NCBI RefSeq assembly: GCF_051020985.1
Contig: NW_027475148.1
Span: 1,364,001-1,428,000, forward strand
Length of the DNA: 64,000 nt
Origin: Nomia melanderi
Taxonomy: Eukaryota > Arthropoda > Insecta > Hymenoptera > Halictidae
Direction: 5' to 3'
Shown: piece after piece, positions 1 through 10,638 of the stretch
Layout: each line of letters begins with the position of its first letter
How positions within the stretch are numbered: position 1 is the stretch's first letter
Notes under the pieces: model-generated
Databases searched by the model: none
What the model saw: the letters and a program-made list of their open reading frames with translations, nothing else
Told to the model about the DNA's origin: nothing
Position numbers and translations under genes: made by a program

Positions 1-3000
1 CAGGTCCTCCTACAGACAATGCACTTTGATTTATTGCGCTATCTCTAATAGCACCCGAGATATCACCAGATATATATTGGATTTTTCCCTGACAGTCCGG
101 CCCCATGAGACGGTGATTTTCTCGGCCCCTGGTGGTCCGATGTCGATCCCGCTGCACAGATTCATGCGCCAGGTCCTCCTACAGACAATGCACTTTGATT
201 TATTGCGCGATCTGTAATAGCACCCGAGATATCACCAGATATATATTGTATTTTTCCCTGACCCTGTATGTCCGGCCCAATGAGACGGTGGTTTTCTCGG
301 CCTCTGTTGGTCCCAGGTCTTTCCCGCTGCACAGATTCACGCGCCAGGGCCTCCTGCAGATAATTCACTTTGGTTTATTTCGCTATCTCTAATAGCACCC
401 GAGATATCGCCAGATATATATTGGATTTTCCACTGACCCTGAGTGTCCGGCCCCATGAGACGGTGGTTTTCTCAGACCCTGGTGGTCCGAGGTCGTTCCC
501 GCTGTCCAGATTCATGCGCCAGGGCCTCCTACAGACAATGCACTTTGAATTATTGCGCTATATGTAATAGCACCCGGGACATCACCAGATATATATTGGA
601 TTTTTCCCTGACCCTGAGTGTCCGGCCCCATGAGACGGTGGTTTTCTCGGCCCCTGGTTGTCCGAGGTCGTTCCCGCTGCACAGATTCCTGCGCCAGGGC
701 CTCTTGCAGATAATTCACTTCGGTTTATTGCGCTATCTCTAATAGCACCCGAGATATCACCTGATATATATTGGATTTTTCCCTGACCATGAGTGTCCGG
801 CCCCATGTGTCGGTGGTTTTCTCGGCCCCTGGAGGTCCGAGGTCGTTCCGCTGCACAGATTCATGCGCCAGGGCCTCCTACAGACAATGCACTTTGATTT
901 ATTGGGCTATCTGTAATAGCACCCGAGGAAGCACCATATATATGCTGGATTTTTACATGACTTTGGGTGACGGATACAGAAAATCTGTAATTTTCTCGGC
1001 CCCTGGAGATCCGAGGTCCTTCCTGCTTCACAGATTCATGCGCCAGGGCCTCCTGCAGACAATGCACTTTGATTTATCGCGCTATCTGTAATACCACCCG
1101 AGAAAGCACCATGTACATGCTGGATTTTTACATGACTTTGGGTGACGGATACCGAAAATCTGTAACTTTCTCGGCCCCTGGTGGTCCGATGTCGTTCTTG
1201 CTGCAGATTCATGCGCAAGGGCCTCCGGCAGACAATGCACTTTGATTTATCGCGCTATCTGTAATAGAACCCGAGATATCACCAGATATATGTTGGATTT
1301 TTCCCTGACCCTGAGTGTCCGGACCCATCAGACGGTGGTTTTCTCGGCCCCTGGTGGTCCGAGGTCGTTCCCGCTGCACAGATTCATGCGCCAGGGCCTC
1401 CTACAGGCAATGCACTTTGATTTATTGCGCTATCTGTAATAGCACCCGAGAAAGCACCATATATATGCTGGATTTTTACATGACTTTGGGTGACGGATAC
1501 CGAAAATCTGTAATTTTCTCGGCCCCTGGTGGTCCGATGTCGTTCTTGCTGCACAGATTCATGCGCAAGGGCCTCCTACGGACAATGCACGTTGATTTAT
1601 TGCGCTATCACTAATAGCACCCGAGATATCACCAGATATATATTTGATTTTTCCCTGACCCTGAGTGTCCGGCCCCATGAGACTGTGGTTTTCTCGGCCC
1701 CTGGTTGTCCGAGGTCGTTCCCGCTGCACAGATTCATGCTCCAGGGCATCCTACAGACAATGCACTTTGATTTATTGTGCTATCTGTAATAGCACCCGAG
1801 ATATCACCAGATATATATTGGATTTTTCCCTGACCCTGAGTGTCCGGCCCCATGAGACGGTGGTTTTCTCGGTCCCTGGTGGTCCGAGGTCGTTCCCGCT
1901 GCACAGATTCATGCGCCAGGGCCTCCTGCAGATAATTCACTTTGGTTTAATGCGCTATCTCTAATAGCACCCGAGACATCACCAGATATATATTGGATTA
2001 TTCCCTGACCCTGAGTGTCCTACTCCATGAGACGGTGGTTTTCTCGGCCCCTGGTGGTTCGAGGTCGTTCCCGCTGCACAGATTCATGCGCCAGGGCCTC
2101 CTGCAGACAATGCTCTTTGGTTTATTATGCTATCTCTAATAGCACCCGAGATATCACCAGATATATATTGGATTTTCCCCTGACCCTGAGTGTCCGGCCC
2201 CATGAGACGGTGGTTTTCTCGGCCCCTGGTGGTCCGAGGTCGTTCCCGCTGCACAGATTCATGCGCCAGGGCCTCCTACAGACAATGCACTCTGATTTAT
2301 TGCGCTATCTGTAATAGCACCCGAGATATCACCAGATGTATGTATGATTTTTCCCTGACCCTGAGTGTCCGGCACCATGAGACTGTGGTTTTCTCGGCCC
2401 CTGGTTGTCCGAGGTCGTTCCCGCTGCACAGATTCATGCGCCAGGGCATCCTACAAACAATGCACTTTGATTTATTGCGCTATCTGTAATAGCACCCGAA
2501 ATATCACCAGATGTATATTGGATTTTTCCCTGACCCTGCGTGTCCGGCCCCATGAGACGGTGGTTTTCTCGGTCCCTGGTGATCCGAGGTCGTTCCCGCT
2601 GCACAGATTCATGCGCCAGGGCCTCCTACAGACAAGGCACTCTGATTTATTGCGCTATCTGTAATAGCACCCGAGATATCACCAGATATATATTGGATTT
2701 TTCTCTGAACCTGAGTGTCCGGCCCCATGAGACGGTGGATTTGTCGGCCCCTGGTGGTCCGAGGTCGTTCCCGCTGCACAGATTCATGCGCCAGGGCCTC
2801 CTGCAGATAATTCACTTTTGATTAATGCGCTATCTCTAATAGCACCCGAGACATCACCAGATATATATTGGATTTTTCCCTGACCCTGAGTGTCCTACTC
2901 CATGTGACGGTGGTTTTCTCGGCCCCTGCTATTTCGAGGTCGTTCCCGCTGCACAGATTCATGCGCCAGGGCCTCCTGCAGACAATGCACTTTGGTTTAT

Positions 3001-5414
3001 TATGCTATCTCTAATAGCACCCGAGATATCACCAGATATATATTGGATTTTCCCCTGAACCTGAGTGTCCGGCCCCATGAGACGGTGGTTTTCTCGGCCC
3101 CTCGTGGTCCGAGGTCGATCCCGCTGCACAGATTCATGCGCCAGGGCCACCTACAGACAATGCACTCTGATTTATTGCGCTATCTGTAATAGCACCCGAG
3201 ACATCACCAGATATATATTTGATTTTTCCCTGACCCTGAGTGTCCGGCCCCATGAGACTGTGGTTTTCTCGGCCCCTGATGGTCCGAGGTCGTTCCAGCT
3301 GCACAGATTCATGCGCCAGGGCCCCCTGCAGATAATTCACTTTGATTCGTGCGCTATCTCTAATAGCACCCGAGATATCACCAGATACATATTGGATTTT
3401 TCCCTGACCCTAACAGTCCGGCTCCATGAGACGATAGTTTTCTCGGCCCCTGGTGGTCCGAGGTCGTTCCCGCTGCACAGATACATGCGCCAGGCCCTGC
3501 TACAGACAAGGCACTTTGATTTATTGCGCTATCTGTAATAGCAGCCGAGGTATCACCAGATATATATTGGATTTTCCCCTGACCCGCAGTGTCCGACTCC
3601 ATGAGGCGGTAGTTTTCTCGGCCCCTGGTGGTCCGAGGTCGAACTCGCTGCACATATTCATGCGCAAGGGCCTCCTGCAGACAATGCACTTTGATTTATT
3701 GCGCTATCTCTAATAGCACCCGAGATATCACCAGATATATATTGGATTTTTCCATGACCCTGAGTGTCCGGCTCCATGAGACGGTAGTTTTCTCGGCCCC
3801 TGGTGGTCCGAGGTCGTTCCCGCTGCACAGATTCATGCGCCATGGCCCCCTGCAGATAATTCACTTTGATTCGTGCGCTATCTCTAATAGCACCCGAGAT
3901 ATCACCAGATACATATTGGATTTTTCCCTGACCCTGACAGTCCGGCCCCATGAGTCGGTGATTTTCTAGGCCCCTGGTGGTCCGAGGTCGATCCCGCTGC
4001 ACAGATACAGGCGCCAGGGCCTCCTACAGACAATGCACTTTGATTTAGTGCGCTAAGTGTAAGAGCAGCCGAGATATCACCCGATATATATTGGATTTTC
4101 CCCTGGCCATGACAGTCCGGCCCCACGAGACGGTGATTTTCTCGGCCCCTGGTGGTCCGAGGTCGCTCCCGCTGCACAGATTCGTGCGCCAGGGCTTCCT
4201 ACAGACAATGTACTATGATTTATTGCGCTATCTCTAATAGGACCCGAGATATCACCATGTATATATTGGATTTTCCCCTGACCCTGCCAGTCCGGCCCCA
4301 TGAGACGGTAGTTTTCTCGGCCCCTGGTGGTCCGAGGGCGATCCCGCTGCACAGATTCATGCGCCAGGGCCTCCTACAGACAATGTACTATGATTTATTG
4401 CGCTATCTGTAATAGCACCCGAGATATCACCAGATATATATTGGATTTTTCCCTGACCCTGCCAGTCCGGCCCCATGTGTCGGTGGTTTTCTCGACCCCT
4501 GGTGGTCCGAGGTCGTTCCCGCTGCACAGATTCATGCGCTAGGGCCTCCTATAGACACTGCACTTTAATTTATTGCGCTATCTCTAATAGCACCCGAGAT
4601 ATCACCAGATATTTATTGGATTTTTCCCTGACCCTGAGTGTCCGACCCCATGAGACGGTGATTTTCTCGGCCCCTGGTGGTCCGAGGTCGTTCGCGCTGC
4701 ACAGATTCATGCGCCAGAGCCTCCTGCAGACAATGCACTTTGATTTATTGCGCTATCTGTAAAAGCACCCGAGATATCACCAGATATATATTGAATTTTT
4801 CCCCGACCCTGAGTGTCCGGCCCCATGAGACGGTGGTTTTGTCGGCCCCTGGTGGTCCGAGACCGTTCCCGCTGCACAGATTCGTGCGCCATGGCCTCCT
4901 GCAGATAATTCACTTTGGTTTATTGCGCTATCTGTAATAGCACCCGAGATATCACCAGATATTTATTGGATTTTTCCCTGACCCTGAGTGTCCGACACCA
5001 TGTGTCGGTGGTTTTCTCGGCCCCTGGTGGTCCGAGGTCGTTCCCGCTGCACAGATTCATGCGCCAGGGCCCCCTGCAGATAATTCACTTTGATTTATTG
5101 CGCTATTTCTAATAGCACCCGAGACATCACCAGATATATATTGGATTTTTCCCTGGCCCTGACAGTCTGGCCCCATGAGACGGTGATTTTCTCGGCCCCT
5201 GGTGGTCCGAGGTCGATCCCGCTGAACAGGTTGATGCGCCAGGGCTTCCTGCAGACAATTCACTTTGGTTTATTGCGCTATCTGTAATAGCACCCGAGAT
5301 ATCACCAGATATATGCTGGATTTTTACATGACCTTGGGTGACGGGTTCCGTATATCTTTAATTTTCATGGCCCCTGGTGGTCCGAGGTCGTTCCCGCTGC
5401 ACAGATTCATGTGC
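1..5414 (+). repeat. 31-monomer HOR, copy I (5,414 bp)
   Basis: Base 1 matches base 5,415 and the match continues to base 5,224/10,638, giving a period of 5,414 bp. That equals 31 x 175 minus 11. The 11 missing bases are accounted for by a 6-bp deletion (near 91), a 1-bp deletion (GTCGTTCCGCTG, near 846), a 2-bp deletion (near 1,206) and two 1-bp deletions (GATTCGTGCGC, near 3,345 and 3,870). Copy I is cut by the window edge in phase, so its true start lies upstream. It contains three B1 monomers (965-1,488) and, at its end, one B-prime monomer; the middle 3.8 kb is all type A. Copies I and II differ at roughly a dozen positions by eye. Confidence 0.92.
1440..1614 (+). repeat. Reference type B1 monomer (alternative 36-bp block)
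   Basis: This 175-bp copy has GGGTGACGGATACCGAAAAT followed by CTGTAA where type A has GTGTCCGGCCCCATGAGACG and its flanks. Aligned without gaps, 18 of 36 positions differ inside the block, while the rest of the monomer is close to type A. B1 also carries GAGAAAGCACCATATATATG in place of the EcoRV-containing GAGATATCACCAGATATA. B-class monomers (B1 and B2), located by their GGGTGACGG core, lie near 965, 1140, 1488, 6379, 6554, 6902, 12674, 14941, 16165, 17739, 18264, 18613, 19838, 20187, 20885, 22284, 22807, 31204, 32254, 32429, 33129, 34179, 35929, 36454, 36629, 37504, 38029, 38204, 39254, 40828, 41003, 41528, 41703, 42753, 52025, 53775, 55525, 55699, 57450, 57625, 59900, 60950, 61825 and 62350. 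Confidence 0.9.
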
Positions 5415-5462
5415 CAGGTCCTCCTACAGACAATGCACTTTGATTTATTGCGCTATCTCTAA
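5288..5462 (+). repeat. Type B-prime monomer
   Basis: The B-like block reads GGGTGACGGGTTCCGTATAT and ends TTTAATTTTCATGGCCCC, so the usual TTTTCTCGG after the block is changed to TTTTCATGG. The copy is 175 bp. The same form recurs at about 13,899, inside the third copy of the 31-monomer HOR, and a sister with GGCTGACGAGTTCCGAATAT is at about 13,374. These three are the only members seen, which makes B-prime a marker for this HOR family. Confidence 0.8.
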
Positions 5463-8400
5463 TAGCACCCGAGATATCACCAGATATATATTGGATTTTT
5501 CCCTGACAGTCCGGCCCCATGAGACGGTGATTTTCTCGGCCCCTGGTGGTCCGATGTCGATCCCGCTGCACAGATTCATGCGCCAGGTCCTCCTACAGAC
5601 AATGCACTTTGATTTATTGCGCGATCTGTAATAGCACCCGAGATATCACCAGATATATATTGTATTTTTCCCTGACCCTGTATGTCCGGCCCAATGAGAC
5701 GGTGGTTTTCTCGGCCTCTGTTGGTCCCAGGTCTTTCCCGCTGCACAGATTCACGCGCCAGGGCCTCCTGCAGATAATTCACTTTGGTTTATTTCGCTAT
5801 CTCTAATAGCACCCGAGATATCGCCAGATATATATTGGATTTTCCACTGACCCTGAGTGTCCGGCCCCATGAGACGGTGGTTTTCTCAGACCCTGGTGGT
5901 CCGAGGTCGTTCCCGCTGTCCAGATTCATGCGCCAGGGCCTCCTACAGACAATGCACTTTGAATTATTGCGCTATATGTAATAGCACCCGGGACATCACC
6001 AGATATATATTGGATTTTTCCCTGACCCTGAGTGTCCGGCCCCATGAGACGGTGGTTTTCTCGGCCCCTGGTTGTCCGAGGTCGTTCCCGCTGCACAGAT
6101 TCCTGCGCCAGGGCCTCTTGCAGATAATTCACTTCGGTTTATTGCGCTATCTCTAATAGCACCCGAGATATCACCTGATATATATTGGATTTTTCCCTGA
6201 CCATGAGTGTCCGGCCCCATGTGTCGGTGGTTTTCTCGGCCCCTGGAGGTCCGAGGTCGTTCCGCTGCACAGATTCATGCGCCAGGGCCTCCTACAGACA
6301 ATGCACTTTGATTTATTGGGCTATCTGTAATAGCACCCGAGGAAGCACCATATATATGCTGGATTTTTACATGACTTTGGGTGACGGATACAGAAAATCT
6401 GTAATTTTCTCGGCCCCTGGAGATCCGAGGTCCTTCCTGCTTCACAGATTCATGCGCCAGGGCCTCCTGCAGACAATGCACTTTGATTTATCGCGCTATC
6501 TGTAATACCACCCGAGAAAGCACCATGTATATGCTGGATTTTTACATGACTTTGGGTGACGGATACCGAAAATCTGTAACTTTCTCGGCCCCTGGTGGTC
6601 CGATGTCGTTCTTGCTGCAGATTCATGCGCAAGGGCCTCCGGCAGACAATGCACTTTGATTTATCGCGCTATCTGTAATAGAACCCGAGATATCACCAGA
6701 TATATGTTGGATTTTTCCCTGACCCTGAGTGTCCGGCCCCATCAGACGGTGGTTTTCTCGGCCCCTGGTGGTCCGAGGTCGTTCCCGCTGCACAGATTCA
6801 TGCGCCAGGGCCTCCTACAGGCAATGCACTTTGATTTATTGCGCTATCTGTAATAGCACCCGAGAAAGCACCATATATATGCTGGATTTTTACATGACTT
6901 TGGGTGACGGATACCGAAAATCTGTAATTTTCTCGGCCCCTGGTGGTCCGATGTCGTTCTTGCTGCACAGATTCATGCGCAAGGGCCTCCTACGGACAAT
7001 GCACGTTGATTTATTGCGCTATCACTAATAGCACCCGAGATATCACCAGATATATATTTGATTTTTCCCTGACCCTGAGTGTCCGGCCCCATGAGACTGT
7101 GGTTTTCTCGGCCCCTGGTTGTCCGAGGTCGTTCCCGCTGCACAGATTCATGCTCCAGGGCATCCTACAGACAATGCACTTTGATTTATTGTGCTATCTG
7201 TAATAGCACCCGAGATATCACCAGATATATATTGGATTTTTCCCTGACCCTGAGTGTCCGGCCCCATGAGACGGTGGTTTTCTCGGTCCCTGGTGGTCCG
7301 AGGTCGTTCCCGCTGCACAGATTCATGCGCCAGGGCCTCCTGCAGATAATTCACTTTGGTTTAATGCGCTATCTCTAATAGCACCCGAGACATCACCAGA
7401 TATATATTGGATTATTCCCTGACCCTGAGTGTCCTACTCCATGAGACGGTGGTTTTCTCGGCCCCTGGTGGTTCGAGGTCGTTCCCGCTGCACAGATTCA
7501 TGCGCCAGGGCCTCCTGCAGACAATGCTCTTTGGTTTATTATGCTATCTCTAATAGCACCCGAGATATCACCAGATATATATTGGATTTTCCCCTGACCC
7601 TGAGTGTCCGGCCCCATGAGACGGTGGTTTTCTCGGCCCCTGGTGGTCCGAGGTCGTTCCCGCTGCACAGATTCATGCGCCAGGGCCTCCTACAGACAAT
7701 GCACTCTGATTTATTGCGCTATCTGTAATAGCACCCGAGATATCACCAGATGTATGTATGATTTTTCCCTGACCCTGAGTGTCCGGCACCATGAGACTGT
7801 GGTTTTCTCGGCCCCTGGTTGTCCGAGGTCGTTCCCGCTGCACAGATTCATGCGCCAGGGCATCCTACAAACAATGCACTTTGATTTATTGCGCTATCTG
7901 TAATAGCACCCGAAATATCACCAGATGTATATTGGATTTTTCCCTGACCCTGCGTGTCCGGCCCCATGAGACGGTGGTTTTCTCGGTCCCTGGTGATCCG
8001 AGGTCGTTCCCGCTGCACAGATTCATGCGCCAGGGCCTCCTACAGACAAGGCACTCTGATTTATTGCGCTATCTGTAATAGCACCCGAGATATCACCAGA
8101 TATATATTGGATTTTTCTCTGAACCTGAGTGTCCGGCCCCATGAGACGGTGGATTTGTCGGCCCCTGGTGGTCCGAGGTCGTTCCCGCTGCACAGATTCA
8201 TGCGCCAGGGCCTCCTGCAGATAATTCACTTTTGTTTAATGCGCTATCTCTAATAGCACCCGAGACATCACCAGAGATATATTGGATTTTTCCCTGACCC
8301 TGAGTGTCCTACTCCATGTGACGGTGGTTTTCTCGGCCCCTGCTATTTCGAGGTCGTTCCCGCTGCACAGATTCATGCGCCAGGGCCTCCTGCAGACAAT

Positions 8401-10638
8401 GCACTTTGGTTTATTATGCTATCTCTAATAGCACCCGAGATATCACCAGATATATATTGGATTTTCCCCTGAACCTGAGTGTCCGGCGCCATGAGACGGT
8501 GGTTTTCTCGGCCCCTCGTGGTCCGAGGTCGATCCCGCTGCACAGATTCATGCGCCAGGGCCACCTACAGACAATGCACTCTGATTTATTGCGCTATCTG
8601 TAATAGCACCCGAGACATCACCAGATATATATTTGATTTTTCCCTGACCCTGAGTGTCCGGCCCCATGAGACTGTGGTTTTCTCGGCCGCTGATGGTCCG
8701 AGGTCGTTCCAGCTGCACAGATTCATGCGCCAGGGCCCCCTGCAGATAATTCACTTTGATTCGTGCGCTATCTCTAATAGCACCCGAGATATCACCAGAT
8801 ACATATTGGATTTTTCCCTGACCCTAACAGTCCGGCTCCATGAGACGATAGTTTTCTCGGCCCCTGGTGGTCCGAGGTCGTTCCCGCTGCACAGATACAT
8901 GCGCCAGGCCCTGCTACAGACAAGGCACTTTGATTTATTGCGCTATCTGTAATAGCAGCCGAGGTATCACCAGATATATATTGGATTTTCCCCTGACCCG
9001 CAGTGTCCGACTCCATGAGGCGGTAGTTTTCTCGGCCCCTGGTGGTCCGAGGTCGAACTCGCTGCACATATTCATGCGCAAGGGCCTCCTGCAGACAATG
9101 CACTTTGATTTATTGCGCTATCTCTAATAGCACCCGAGATATCACCAGATATATATTGGATTTTTCCATGACCCTGAGTGTCCGGCTCCATGAGACGGTA
9201 GTTTTCTCGGCCCCTGGTGGTCCGAGGTCGTTCCCGCTGCACAGATTCATGCGCCATGGCCCCCTGCAGATAATTCACTTTGATTCGTGCGCTATCTCTA
9301 ATAGCACCCGAGATATCACCAGATACATATTGGATTTTTCCCTGACCCTGACAGTCCGGCCCCATGAGTCGGTGATTTTCTAGGCCCCTGGTGGTCCGAG
9401 GTCGATCCCGCTGCACAGATACAGGCGCCAGGGCCTCCTACAGACAATGCACTTTGATTTAGTGCGCTAAGTGTAAGAGCAGCCGAGATATCACCCGATA
9501 TATATTGGATTTTCCCCTGGCCATGACAGTCCGGCCCCACGAGACGGTGATTTTCTCGGCCCCTGGTGGTCCGAGGTCGCTCCCGCTGCACAGATTCGTG
9601 CGCCAGGGCTTCCTACAGACAATGCAGTTTGATTTATTGCGCTATCTCTAATAGGACCCGAGATATCACCATGTATATATTGGATTTTCCCCTGACCCTG
9701 TGTGTCCGGCCCCATGAGACGGTAGTTTTCTCGGCCCCTGGTGGTCCGAGGGCGATCCCGCTGCACAGATTCATGCGCCAGGGCCTCCTACAGACAATGT
9801 ACTATGATTTATTGCGCTATCTGTAATAGCACCCGAGATATCACCAGATATATATTGGATTTTTCCCTGACCCTGCCAGTCCGGCCCCATGTGTCGGTGG
9901 TTTTCTCGACCCCTGGTGGTCCGAGGTCGTTCCCGCTGCACAGATTCATGCGCTAGGGCCTCCTATAGACACTGCACTTTAATTTATTGCGCTATCTCTA
10001 ATAGCACCCGAGATATCACCAGATATTTATTGGATTTTTCCCTGACCCTGAGTGTCCGACCCCATGAGACGGTGATTTTCTCGGCCCCTGGTGGTCCGAG
10101 GTCGTTCGCGCTGCACAGATTCATGCGCCAGAGCCTCCTGCAGACAATGCACTTTGATTTATTGCGCTATCTGTAAAAGCACCCGAGATATCACCAGATA
10201 TATATTGAATTTTTCCCCGACCCTGAGTGTCCGGCCCCATGAGACGGTGGTTTTGTCGGCCCCTGGTGGTCCGAGACCGTTCCCGCTGCACAGATTCGTG
10301 CGCCATGGCCTCCTGCAGATAATTCACTTTGGTTTATTGCGCTATCTGTAATAGCACCCGAGATATCACCAGATATTTATTGGATTTTTCCCTGACCCTG
10401 AGTGTCCGACACCATGTGTCGGTGGTTTTCTCGGCCCCTGGTGGTCCGAGGTCGTTCCCGCTGCACAGATTCATGCGCCAGGGCCCCCTGCAGATAATTC
10501 ACTTTGATTTATTGCGCTATTTCTAATAGCACCCGAGACATCACCAGATATATATTGGATTTTTCCCTGGCCCTGACAGTCTGGCCCCATGAGACGGTGA
10601 TTTTCTCGGCCCCTGGTGGTCCGAGGTCGATCCCGCTG
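5415..10638 (+). repeat. 31-monomer HOR, copy II
   Basis: This segment repeats 1-5,224 at offset 5,414 with the same monomer order and the same small indels. Differences seen include TGTATATG for TGTACATG (6,531), GGCGCC for GGCCCC (8,489), CCGCTGATGG for CCCCTGATGG (8,691), a CAGTTTG/TACTATG change near 9,625 and TGTGTGTCC/TGCCAGTCC near 9,700. The match stops at 5,225/10,639, inside GATCCCGCTG: copy I goes on to AACAGGTTGATGCGCC, copy II to CACAGATTCATGCGCC. Copy II therefore lacks the final B-prime monomer and runs into a different monomer order. Confidence 0.92.
5463..5631 (+). repeat. 169-bp monomer with 6-bp deletion
   Basis: TTTTTCCCTGACAGTCCGG replaces the longer TTTTTCCCTGACCCTGACAG form, a loss of 6 bp; the monomer is 169 bp. 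The same deletion is present near 91 and 14,068, that is, once in each copy of the 31-monomer HOR and nowhere else I noticed. It shifts the 175-bp register of everything downstream by 6 bases. Confidence 0.88.

Noticed and set aside
3065..3538. Open frames of 60-161 codons recurring every 175 bp on both strands, such as 3,065-3,538 (+) and 30,821-31,306 (-)
   Set aside because: They are by-products of the repeat. 175 is not a multiple of three, so the frame rotates each monomer, and CTAATAG puts stops at each junction. The longest frames arise where a small deletion skips a stop. There is no start context, no codon bias, and the predicted peptides simply mirror the monomer.
5415..10638. Assembly artefact as explanation of the 5.4-kb repeat
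   Set aside because: The two copies carry scattered private substitutions and end at different sequence, which argues for real copies. It is kept as a caution for the near-perfect 1.57-kb pairs, where read support would be needed.
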